Below are positions 36,260 through 43,835 of a stretch of DNA of 64,000 bases, piece after piece. The stretch comes from Candidatus Bipolaricaulota bacterium. GTDB lineage: Bacteria > Bipolaricaulota > Bipolaricaulia > RBG-16-55-9 > DRXL01. The translations under genes and the position numbers were made by a program. Numbering within the stretch: position 1 is the first letter of the stretch; each line of letters opens with the position of its first letter. The notes below the pieces were generated by a model. The model saw nothing but the letters and a program-made list of their open reading frames with translations. It made no database searches and had not been told where the DNA came from. The stretch is from NCBI GenBank assembly GCA_025061735.1, contig JANXAU010000040.1, positions 1 through 64,000 of the forward strand, written 5' to 3'.

Positions 36260-37327
36260 TCACCTCCTCGGTGGTCTCATGATCGAGTCTTGGTCATAGT
36301 AGATCTCCACCTCCTCCTCCCCAAGGGAGCGACACCGCACGGGGTGAAACGCGCCGAGCGTCTCGACCCGAAAGAACGTCGAACGATACCACGGCCGATC
36401 CGGAGCCTCCGAGAACAACGCCGATTGCTGTGAAACCGTCTCCGTCAGATACGGCCAATTCTCGTAAAACCCAAAATCCCGCAATACATCCGAGATGAAC
36501 AGATCGTGTCTCTCTAGAAGCTTCTGTTCAAAAAGCCGCCATTTTTCAGGCGATGCTTCGATCTTGGTCAACCCAAAATACCCCGCCTGCCCCGCCCCCG
36601 GCTTCAACAGCGATAAGCCCTGCTCGACAAAGAGCAGAAAGCCGTCTACCGTCTCTAACGGGTCGGTGACGAAGACGTCGAAGCTCCCAAAGAATTTCTC
36701 AGGCAGGGGCCGGCGCAGATCGTGGAGATACGCCTTGAGCGGCCAGCCCCTTTGCTGCGCGTGCTCGTTGAGAAAATCTACAAGACGTTGATCTATCTCG
36801 AAAACGACGATCTGCGCCGGTCGCTCTGTCAGGGCCAACGCGACGCTGAGCAGATCGTCATCGCCCAACAAGACGATCTCTCTGTGGGCCAGATCGCCGC
36901 AGCGATCGAGCCACGCCACACGACGAATGACCGACTCTTCGGTCAGAAAGCCCTGCTCAAATTCGAGTGCTGCTGAAGGGCGTTGTTGAGCGATTTGGGC
37001 GAATTTCTGTTGCAGGTGTGGGAGGGGAGCCGGGCCGATGGTGCACTGAGGGCACGGCGTATGCACGGGCGGGGAGAGAGCAACTCGCCAGCGCTCGAAC
37101 GCCACGCGGCCCGCGGGCGTCAGCTCGAGGGCGCGCCCTCGGACTTTCAGATAGCCCAATTCGCGCAAAGCCTCGATCAGCTCTGCAAATTGCGGGAAGG
37201 GGCGCTCGCACGCGCCCGCGGCTTGCCAGAGATCCCTCTCACGATAGAGCGCCTGCAGCATTCGGCGCACGTCGGGTGCGCTAAGAGCCGATGACCGTTG
37301 CTGCAGGCGTTGTAGCAATTCCTGCAT
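36260..37327 (-). CDS. bpsA: N4-bis(aminopropyl)spermidine synthase (branched-polyamine synthase)
   Basis: This 355-residue protein has an N-terminal winged-helix-like part, CPQC near residue 93, and a Rossmann core with IVLLGDDDLLSVAL, VFEIDQRLVDF and FVTDPLETVDG. This is the DUF43/BpsA family, which adds aminopropyl groups to an inner nitrogen of spermidine. The family is known from hyperthermophilic archaea and thermophilic bacteria, where branched polyamines protect nucleic acids from heat. The ATG at 37327 was chosen for its AGGTGATC ribosome site; an in-frame start at 37411 lies inside the leader. Confidence 0.87.
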   Translation of the reverse strand: MQELLQRLQQRSSALSAPDVRRMLQALYRERDLWQAAGACERPFPQFAELIEALRELGYLKVRGRALELTPAGRVAFERWRVALSPPVHTPCPQCTIGPAPLPHLQQKFAQIAQQRPSAALEFEQGFLTEESVIRRVAWLDRCGDLAHREIVLLGDDDLLSVALALTERPAQIVVFEIDQRLVDFLNEHAQQRGWPLKAYLHDLRRPLPEKFFGSFDVFVTDPLETVDGFLLFVEQGLSLLKPGAGQAGYFGLTKIEASPEKWRLFEQKLLERHDLFISDVLRDFGFYENWPYLTETVSQQSALFSEAPDRPWYRSTFFRVETLGAFHPVRCRSLGEEEVEIYYDQDSIMRPPRR

Positions 37328-37433
37328 GGCGATCACCTGCAAAAGCAAAATGGACTTGCCCTCCACACAACCACACCATGACGCAAAGAGCTGTTCCTTG
37401 CGTCCTAGCACGGGGCTTCAGACAAGCCCAGGC
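37328..37433 (-). promoter_or_regulatory. Structured leader of bpsA-speD
   Basis: The predicted transcript leader is about 106 bases. It starts with a 6-bp hairpin (37413-37418 with 37424-37429) and then a 7-bp hairpin (37380-37386 with 37398-37404, 11-base loop). Neither has a U-tract. Polyamine operons are often controlled by RNA leaders or small upstream ORFs, so this may be regulatory. No known riboswitch class is recognised. Confidence 0.45.
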
Positions 37434-37439
37434 GTTTTT

Positions 37440-37468
37440 ATTATAGCGTCGTGCCCTGCTCTTGGCAA
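37440..37468 (-). promoter_or_regulatory. Promoter of bpsA-speD
   Basis: On the minus strand TTGCCA (37463-37468) and a perfect TATAAT (37440-37445) are exactly 17 bases apart. It is among the best promoter matches in the window and lies directly after the trmH-family gene. Confidence 0.7.
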
Positions 37469-37472
37469 ATTC

Positions 37473-37949
37473 TCAAACGCGGTGCTCGTTCAGTCTATAG
37501 GCGGCGATCCCAAAGGCTACCGCCACGTTGAGCGATTCTTTCTGGCCGTGCATCGGAAGTGTGATGATCGCGTCGGCGCGCTTTAGAAGCGCGTGAGAAA
37601 GCCCGGTCACCTCGTTGCCCAGCACAAGCGCGATGGGAAACTTCGGGACAAATGCGCGATAGTCTATCGTGGGAAACTCGATATTGTTCTCTAACGCAAC
37701 GATCTGGACGTTTTGGGCTTTGAGTCGTTCGAGCAGCCTCCACGTTTGGGCAACGCGCTCCCATGGGACGGTCTTTTCGGCTCCGAGCGCGACTTTTTCG
37801 ATCTCGTAGCGCGGCGGCGTGGGCGTGTAGCCACACAGATAGAGTTTGGTGATCCCCGCCGCATCAGCAGTTCTAAAGATAGCCCCAACGTTGAACATGC
37901 TACGAATGTTGTCACAGACGACGTAGAAGTCTTTAGTAAACATTTTCAT
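37473..37949 (-). CDS. SpoU/TrmH-family RNA methyltransferase
   Basis: This 158-residue protein has the three SPOUT motifs: NIRSMFNVGAIFRTADAAG, ALVLGNEVTGLS and LPMHGQKESLNVAVAFGIAAY. It 2'-O-methylates a ribose in tRNA or rRNA; the exact site cannot be told. There is no N-terminal RNA-binding extension, as in minimal members such as TrmL. The start at 37949 is a choice; an in-frame ATG two codons later and an upstream one are possible. Confidence 0.9.
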   Translation of the reverse strand: MKMFTKDFYVVCDNIRSMFNVGAIFRTADAAGITKLYLCGYTPTPPRYEIEKVALGAEKTVPWERVAQTWRLLERLKAQNVQIVALENNIEFPTIDYRAFVPKFPIALVLGNEVTGLSHALLKRADAIITLPMHGQKESLNVAVAFGIAAYRLNEHRV

Positions 37950-37980
37950 ACGCCCGGCCACCCACGTAGCGGGCTTTGTA

Positions 37981-38010
37981 TTGTACAAGATTATCCATTC
38001 GCGGTATACT
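37981..38010 (+). promoter_or_regulatory. Promoter of hutH
   Basis: TTGTAC at 37981-37986 and TATACT at 38005-38010 are 18 bases apart. The -10 ends 10 bases before the ATG at 38021 and no ribosome site is present, indicating a leaderless mRNA. Confidence 0.6.
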
Positions 38011-38020
38011 GAAGACGCGC

Positions 38021-39508
38021 ATGATCGAGCTCGATGGACACTCTTTGACTCTTGAAGCTGCTGCGAAGATCGTCTTTGGCTGCGAGAAGGTGTCTCTGGC
38101 GTCCAGCGCGTTGGAGCGCGTGCGGGCTGCTCGCGCCCTTGTCGAGCAGATCGTCTCCAAGAACCAGAGAGTTTATGGGATCAACACGGGCTTTGGCAAG
38201 CTCAGCACCGAGGCGATCCCCAGCGAAAAGCTCTCGCTGCTCCAAGAGAATCTCCTCAAGAGCCATGCTGTGGGCGTTGGGGAGCCGCTCCCCGACGAAG
38301 TCGCTCGTGCGGCGTTGCTCTTTCGCCTCAATTCGCTCTTGCAGGGACGCTCCGGCGTGCGCGTTGAAGTGATAGAATATCTCAAAGAATTTGTCAATCG
38401 CTCGGTTGTCCCCATCATCCCCTCGAAAGGCTCGGTCGGCTCCAGCGGGGATTTAGCGCCCTTAGCCCATCTGGCGCTGCTCTTGATCGGCGAGGGCCAC
38501 GCCAAGCTCAGCGAAACAATTCTCTCTGGGAGGGAGGTATTACGCGAGCTTGGACTAGAACCGTTGCGCTTGGCCCCCAAAGAAGGACTGGCGCTCGTCA
38601 ACGGGACACAGATCACGTTAGCGTTGGGATTTGTCGCGCTCGTGCGCGCCCAGAAGCTCTTAGCCCAAGCGCAAGCGATCGGCGCGCTCGCGGTCGAAGC
38701 GCTGCGCGGGCATACAGACGCTTTCGATGAGCGTCTGCATCGCGCGCGCCCGCACTCTGGGCAACTGCGCGTCGCGCAAGCGTTGCGCGACTGGCTTCAC
38801 GGCAGCCAGCTCGTCAACGGCAGAACCGACGATGTCCAAGACAATTACACGCTGCGCTGCATCCCCCAAGTCTTGGGCGCCTCTCTCGATGCGCTCGACT
38901 TTGTCGCTCAAACATTCCAGATCGAGATGAACTCGGCTACTGATAACCCCTTGGTCTTCGCCGAGTCGGGGGAGGTGCTTTCGGGGGGGAACTTTCACGG
39001 GCAGATCTTGGCGTTCTGCTGCGAACTCTTAGGCCAAGCCGTCGCAGAGATTGGGAACTTCTCCGAGCGCCAGATCGCGCTCCTGCTCGAAGCCCCTGAT
39101 CTTCCCAAGTTTTTGGTCCAGGAGAGCGGGCTGAATTCGGGTCTAATGGTTCCCCAATACACAGCCGCCGCGCTCGTCGCAGAGAACAAAGTGCTGGCAC
39201 ACCCCGCCAGCGTGGACTCTATTCCTACCTCCGGGGGCAAAGAAGACCACAACAGCATGGCCACTACCTCGGCCTATAAAGCCCTTCGTATCGTCGAGAA
39301 CGTCGAGATCATCTTAGCGATCGCGCTGCTGACGGTGCGTCAAGCCCTCCGCTTCCGGGACCCTTCTCTATTGGCTCCCCGCACCCGCGCCCTCTATGAA
39401 CGCCTCTCCCGGCAGATCCCCCCGTTGGACAAAGATCGCCTCTTGCAGTATGATATTCAACGGGCAATACGCATTCTAAAGGAGGATCAGGGGTTGAATG
39501 TCATTTAA
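38021..39508 (+). CDS. hutH: Histidine ammonia-lyase
   Basis: This 495-residue enzyme of the aromatic amino acid lyase family has Tyr52 in VYGINTGFG and the self-forming MIO cofactor triad at 141-143 in GSVGSSGDLAPLAH. The triad reads Ser-Ser-Gly instead of the usual Ala-Ser-Gly. The selectivity motif LLKSHAVGVGEPL (Ser-His) points to histidine as substrate, giving urocanate and ammonia. No other hut gene is present, so downstream breakdown genes lie elsewhere or are missing. It overlaps era by 11 bases. Confidence 0.9.
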   Translation: MIELDGHSLTLEAAAKIVFGCEKVSLASSALERVRAARALVEQIVSKNQRVYGINTGFGKLSTEAIPSEKLSLLQENLLKSHAVGVGEPLPDEVARAALLFRLNSLLQGRSGVRVEVIEYLKEFVNRSVVPIIPSKGSVGSSGDLAPLAHLALLLIGEGHAKLSETILSGREVLRELGLEPLRLAPKEGLALVNGTQITLALGFVALVRAQKLLAQAQAIGALAVEALRGHTDAFDERLHRARPHSGQLRVAQALRDWLHGSQLVNGRTDDVQDNYTLRCIPQVLGASLDALDFVAQTFQIEMNSATDNPLVFAESGEVLSGGNFHGQILAFCCELLGQAVAEIGNFSERQIALLLEAPDLPKFLVQESGLNSGLMVPQYTAAALVAENKVLAHPASVDSIPTSGGKEDHNSMATTSAYKALRIVENVEIILAIALLTVRQALRFRDPSLLAPRTRALYERLSRQIPPLDKDRLLQYDIQRAIRILKEDQGLNVI

Positions 39509-40391
39509 GTCGGGGTTTGTCGGGCTTTTGGGGCAGGCGAACGCGGGCAAGTCGAGCTTTATTAATGCTCTTCTGGGCCAGAAGTTTCTCATTGTCTCCG
39601 AGAAGCGCCAATCTACGCGCTATCGCATTCGCTGCGTGCTCACCCTCCCCGGCGCGCAGATCGTCTTCGTAGATACCCCTGGCCTGCACAAGCCCGTAGA
39701 CAAGCTCAGTCGGTATCTCATCAAGCAGGCCTACGCCGCGCTCTCGGGGTTAGATGTGTTGGTCTACATGACCGAGCCATGGGGCAAGCTCCACGAAGAA
39801 GACCAGAAAGCCTTCGAGCACTTGAAGAACTTCTCCAAGCCCATTCTGCTGTTGATCAATAAGATTGATCTCGCCGATGCTGCCACCCTCGAAGAGACGA
39901 CGCGCGCCTACCGACAGACGGGTCTCTTCCGTGAGATCATCCCCATCTCGTGCAAGCAAGAAGCCAATTTGGGATTAGCCGCGAACAAGATCGCCGAGCT
40001 TTTGCCCGAAGGCCCCAAGTTCTTCCCCGACGAGATCCGCACCGATCGCTCTCAAGAGTTTATCATTGCCGAGTTCATCCGCGAGAAGATCTTTCAACTC
40101 ACCCACAAAGAGATCCCCTACTCTACTGTTGTAGAAGTGACGCACATGGCCGAGCGCGAGGACGGGGAACTTCTAGAGATCTTCGCGAATATATATGTAG
40201 CTCGCGAATCGCAAAAAGCGATTCTGATCGGGAGCGGAGGCAAGATGATCAAGCAGATCGGGACGCTCGCCCGCCAAGAGATCGAGCGGTTTTTGGGGCG
40301 CAAGGTCTACCTCGATCTGCAAGTAAAGGTCCACCGCGACTGGAACGAGAGCGAAGCGGAGATCGTGCGGATGCTCGACCGAGTGAGATAA
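39498..40391 (+). CDS. era: GTPase Era
   Basis: This 297-residue protein has G1 as GQANAGKSS (more often GRPNVGKST), G3 DTPGLHKP, G4 NKIDLAD and a C-terminal KH domain with GSGGKMIKQIG. Era binds the 3' end of 16S rRNA and assists 30S ribosome assembly. GGAGG lies upstream within the end of hutH. The GGDEF-protein gene follows after 3 bases. Confidence 0.95.
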   Translation: MSFKSGFVGLLGQANAGKSSFINALLGQKFLIVSEKRQSTRYRIRCVLTLPGAQIVFVDTPGLHKPVDKLSRYLIKQAYAALSGLDVLVYMTEPWGKLHEEDQKAFEHLKNFSKPILLLINKIDLADAATLEETTRAYRQTGLFREIIPISCKQEANLGLAANKIAELLPEGPKFFPDEIRTDRSQEFIIAEFIREKIFQLTHKEIPYSTVVEVTHMAEREDGELLEIFANIYVARESQKAILIGSGGKMIKQIGTLARQEIERFLGRKVYLDLQVKVHRDWNESEAEIVRMLDRVR

Positions 40392-40394
40392 CCC

Positions 40395-42326
40395 ATGAGC
40401 TTAGTACGCGAGGGTTTTACACACTCAGAAACGCTCTTTCGTGCTCTTGTGGAGAGCGCGCTCGTCGGCATCTATGTCATCCAAGATGGCCGACTCGTTT
40501 ATATCAATTCCGTGCTCGAAGAGACCTTGGGCTACACGCGAGAAGAAGTTTCTCAGGGTCTGCTCATGGATCTGGTGATCCCCGAAGACCGTGCTCTGGT
40601 GTTGGAGAAGATTCGCGCCCGCGAGTCCGGGGAGATCGAAGCGGCGCGCTATACGCTGCGAGTGCGGGCCAAAGACGGCCGCACCGTGTGGCTTGAAGTC
40701 TGGGGGCGCCGCGGCGAATGGCACGGCCGCCCCGCGATCATCGGCACCGCTTTGAATATAACCCCTCACAAAGAGACCGAACACTTGCGCACTATACTCC
40801 TGCATATCGGCTCCCAAATCTTGCACAACACCAGCACCAAAACTATCTTAAAGACGGTCGTCCAAGCGCTGCATCAGCACTCCAAGTTTCGCAAAGTTGG
40901 CTGCTCGCTCTACGCTGTCCCCAGCGACCCTCGCTCTCCTCAGCCACCGATCATCGCTGAATACTTGACGGCGGGCCTGACCCCCGAAGAAGAGCAGCGC
41001 ATTCGTCAAAATATTAATATCGGAAAGATCATCCCCGATCGCCGCATCTTAGAGACGGGGCAGCCCATCGGCGCCGCCCTCTATGTCACCCCAGAGCGAA
41101 TGCCAGAACTCCCAGAGTACAGCGCCGCCGTAGTCCCCCCAGGGAGGACGTGGGGGCCTCACGATACGCTCTATATCTTCTTGCGCATCGGGGAGCGCAT
41201 CTTCGGGCGGATCGCGCTCGCCGATCCCCACGACGGCCAGATCCCCACCCCCAGCGAACTCGAACCCCTCGTGCTCTTGGCCCACTTCGCCACGCTGGCC
41301 ATCCATCACACCCGCCACCTGAGCGAGCTGCGTGAACAGCAACACCAAATGCAAAGCTTGATCGCATTCTTGCAAGCGCTCAACCAGTCCTCCACGCTCC
41401 AAGAACTCTTAGAGATCGTCATCCGTGAGGCCGTTCACTTGATCCCCAACGCCCAAGGCGGGTCTTTCTTGATGCTCAACCCCCAGACCGACGAGTTTGA
41501 GTTCCAAGCCGCGGTGGGCCGCGATCTGCAAAAGCTCCAAACGGTGACCATCCCCTATGAGCACATCGCTCATACGCTGGGGCTAGAGCACGGGCCGAAG
41601 ATTTTAACGGCCTCGGAGCAATTGACCCATCCCGCTCTTGTTGAGATCATCCAAAAGCTAGGGCCACCGCCGGCCTCGACGATCTCCCTGCCGCTGCGCG
41701 ATCCCGAGGGCCGCATCATGGGTGTTCTAAATATCAACAACTACGACAAAGAGGGCGTCTTCGATCACTCTGATTTAGAGCGATTGGTCGCCTTTCGCAC
41801 GCAGTTGGAGATCGCGCTTGCCCGCGAACGCGACCGAATTCGTCTCAGAGAGCTGAGCAAGCGCGACGCCCTGACCGAAGTCTATAACCGACGCACTCTA
41901 GAAGAAGCCTTGGAATGCTTAGAGAAAACCCAACGCCCTTTCGCGCTCGTCTTTGTAGATATTGATGATTTCTATACAGTGAACGATCGTTTTGGGCATC
42001 TGGAGGGGGACAGAGTCATCCAAGAGCTGGCGAGCTTTTTGCGCCAGAACGTGCGCGCCACCGATGGGGTCTATCGCTACGGCGGCGATGAGTTCGTGAT
42101 TGTGATGGAAGGAGCCAACCGCGCGGAGGCGCAGCGCGCCATGGAGCGCTTGGAGACGAAGCTGCGCACGCTTTGTGCGCAATGGCGCGCGCGCTTGCAG
42201 AACACCGAGATCGCCTTGAGTCTGGGGATTTCGGACTGGTCTCCGGAGGCGCCACGCTCGCTCCGCGAGGTCCTTGAAGAGGCCGATCAATTTATGTATC
42301 GTCGTAAGCGAGCGAAGAAGCTATGA
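40395..42326 (+). CDS. PAS-GAF-GAF-GGDEF diguanylate cyclase
   Basis: This 643-residue protein has a PAS domain at about 12-125 (TLFRALVESALVGIYVIQDGRLVYIN), two GAF-like regions at about 130-310 and 330-480, and a GGDEF domain at about 488-643. That domain carries an intact YGGDEFVIV, so it should make cyclic di-GMP. There is no membrane segment, so it is a cytoplasmic sensor. The PAS and GAF ligands are unknown. It overlaps the GNAT gene by 4 bases (ATGA). Confidence 0.9.
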   Translation: MSLVREGFTHSETLFRALVESALVGIYVIQDGRLVYINSVLEETLGYTREEVSQGLLMDLVIPEDRALVLEKIRARESGEIEAARYTLRVRAKDGRTVWLEVWGRRGEWHGRPAIIGTALNITPHKETEHLRTILLHIGSQILHNTSTKTILKTVVQALHQHSKFRKVGCSLYAVPSDPRSPQPPIIAEYLTAGLTPEEEQRIRQNINIGKIIPDRRILETGQPIGAALYVTPERMPELPEYSAAVVPPGRTWGPHDTLYIFLRIGERIFGRIALADPHDGQIPTPSELEPLVLLAHFATLAIHHTRHLSELREQQHQMQSLIAFLQALNQSSTLQELLEIVIREAVHLIPNAQGGSFLMLNPQTDEFEFQAAVGRDLQKLQTVTIPYEHIAHTLGLEHGPKILTASEQLTHPALVEIIQKLGPPPASTISLPLRDPEGRIMGVLNINNYDKEGVFDHSDLERLVAFRTQLEIALARERDRIRLRELSKRDALTEVYNRRTLEEALECLEKTQRPFALVFVDIDDFYTVNDRFGHLEGDRVIQELASFLRQNVRATDGVYRYGGDEFVIVMEGANRAEAQRAMERLETKLRTLCAQWRARLQNTEIALSLGISDWSPEAPRSLREVLEEADQFMYRRKRAKKL

Positions 42327-43180
42327 TCGTCATTCGTCCGTTGCAGACTTTAGAAGAGCTGCACGCGTGCGAGCGGCTTCAGAAGGAGATCTGGGGCTTT
42401 GAAGATATCAGCGTTGTGCCCCATCACTTGCTCTTGACGACCATCAAGAACGGCGGCGTGCTGTTGGGGGCGTTTGAAGGGGAAGCGATGATCGGGTTTG
42501 TCTATGGCTTCCCCGGCATCGAACAGAATAGAGTCAAGCACTGTTCGCTCATGTGCGCCGTCGTCTCGGAGCGTCGCTTTCAGGGCGTGGGCTATCAACT
42601 CAAACTGAAGCAGCGCGAGGCCGTACTCGCCCAAGGGATTGAGCTGATCACGTGGACGTTCGATCCGCTCGTCAGCTCCAATGCGCATTTCAATCTGCAC
42701 AAGCTGGGCGTCATCTCCAACCGATACGAGCGCAATCTCTACGGGGATATGCGAGACAGATTGAACGCCGGTCTGGAGACCGATCGCTTGACGGTCGAGT
42801 GGTGGATCGCCAGCCCGCGCGTGAGGAGGAGACTCGACTTCGCTGGCTCTGTCCCCAAGGGAGATCTCGCTGCCTTGGGAGAGGTCATCAACCAGACCGA
42901 AGAGCGCGACGGCTTCTTGGTCAACCGCGACTATTCGCTCGCGCGCACCGAGCCGAAGCTGCTCTTGGAGATCCCGTATCACTGGCGCGAGATGCGCGAG
43001 CAGAATATGCCGTTAGTGCGAGAGTGGCGTCAGGTGACGCGCGCGATCTTCGAGCGCTACTTCGCTCAAGGCTACTATGCGACGGATTTTCTCGTCTTCG
43101 AGCACCTAGGGCAGAAGCGCGCGTTCTATTTGTTAGAAAAATCTCAGAGAGAAGCGTTGCTAAACGTTGTCCTAACGTAA
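42323..43180 (+). CDS. GNAT-family N-acyltransferase (COG3375-like)
   Basis: This 285-residue protein has an N-terminal GNAT fold: RLQKEIWGFEDISVVPHHLLL, MCAVVSERRFQGVGYQLKLKQRE (the acyl-CoA loop) and WTFDPLVSSNAHFNLHKLGV. The last motif marks the COG3375 group, which often neighbours N-acylamino acid racemase genes. In Geobacillus such a partner is an N-succinyltransferase in a D- to L-amino acid conversion pathway. The racemase-like gene lies 0.65 kb downstream, which supports the same role. Confidence 0.8.
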   Translation: MIVIRPLQTLEELHACERLQKEIWGFEDISVVPHHLLLTTIKNGGVLLGAFEGEAMIGFVYGFPGIEQNRVKHCSLMCAVVSERRFQGVGYQLKLKQREAVLAQGIELITWTFDPLVSSNAHFNLHKLGVISNRYERNLYGDMRDRLNAGLETDRLTVEWWIASPRVRRRLDFAGSVPKGDLAALGEVINQTEERDGFLVNRDYSLARTEPKLLLEIPYHWREMREQNMPLVREWRQVTRAIFERYFAQGYYATDFLVFEHLGQKRAFYLLEKSQREALLNVVLT

Positions 43181-43195
43181 ATCTTGGGCTATGAT
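43167..43195 (+). promoter_or_regulatory. Promoter of the DUF5678/retropepsin-like pair
   Basis: TTGTCC at 43167-43172 and TATGAT at 43190-43195 are 17 bases apart, starting inside the end of the GNAT gene. The -10 ends 8 bases before the ATG at 43204, suggesting a leaderless transcript. Confidence 0.55.
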
Positions 43196-43203
43196 AGAGC
43201 ATC

Positions 43204-43455
43204 ATGAACATCACACAGTTGCAAGCAGATGATGAATGGCTCGCGAATCATCTGGACGAGTTGGTAGAACGTTATTCTGGGCGTGCGATCGCCATTCACC
43301 AAGGAGCTATTATCGCTGTCGGTGATTCTGAAGCCGAGGTCTATCGTCAACTTCGTGAACGTGGAGTTGATCCCATGCCGTTGGTCTTTCGCGTTCCTAG
43401 ACCTGAAGATCTCCATTCGATCTTAGCTACCCATGCCTATTATCTTTCGCTATAA
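43204..43455 (+). CDS. Small DUF5678-like protein
   Basis: This 83-residue protein has the short DUF5678 pattern: DEWLANHLDELVERYSGRAIAIHQGAIIAVGDSEAEVYRQLRERG and a VFRVPRPED end. The function of the family is unknown; it commonly stands just before a retropepsin-like gene, as here, where the two overlap by 23 bases. Such pairs look like small mobile modules or toxin-antitoxin-like units, but no activity is established. Confidence 0.7.
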   Translation: MNITQLQADDEWLANHLDELVERYSGRAIAIHQGAIIAVGDSEAEVYRQLRERGVDPMPLVFRVPRPEDLHSILATHAYYLSL

Positions 43456-43828
43456 GAGTCTGAAAGGACGGCCGCTTCCCCTTATACCTGTCGGCCTCAA
43501 GATCGCCGAACGATGGTGCCCTGTGGAACTCTATGTAGATTCTGGAGCAGCGTACACGGTGCTCCATGCGAGCATCGCTGAGGGCATAGGATTCGATTAT
43601 CGCAAGGGACAACTCATCCATCTGCAAGTTGGAGATGGCGGTTTCATTCCGGTCTATCTGCACTCGTTGGAGTTTCAGCTTGGCCCAGAGCGATTTACTG
43701 CGCAGGTGGGATTTTCTGAAAGACTCGGAGTCAGCTTCAATCTGATGGGGCGTGCTGATATATTCGAGCGTTTTGAAATATGCTTTCATGAAAAGCAGAG
43801 AATAGTGAGTTTTGAACGTGCTCTTTAA
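43433..43828 (+). CDS. Retropepsin-like aspartic protease-fold protein
   Basis: This 131-residue protein has VELYVDSGAAYTVLHASIA, the D-S-G motif of single-domain retroviral-type aspartic proteases, and a later LGVSFNLMGRADIFERF flap/strand segment. One catalytic Asp per chain implies a dimer. Bacterial members of this group are poorly characterised. It overlaps the DUF5678 gene and ends 7 bases before the racemase-like gene. Confidence 0.7.
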   Translation: MPIIFRYKSLKGRPLPLIPVGLKIAERWCPVELYVDSGAAYTVLHASIAEGIGFDYRKGQLIHLQVGDGGFIPVYLHSLEFQLGPERFTAQVGFSERLGVSFNLMGRADIFERFEICFHEKQRIVSFERAL

Positions 43829-43835
43829 AAGATCT

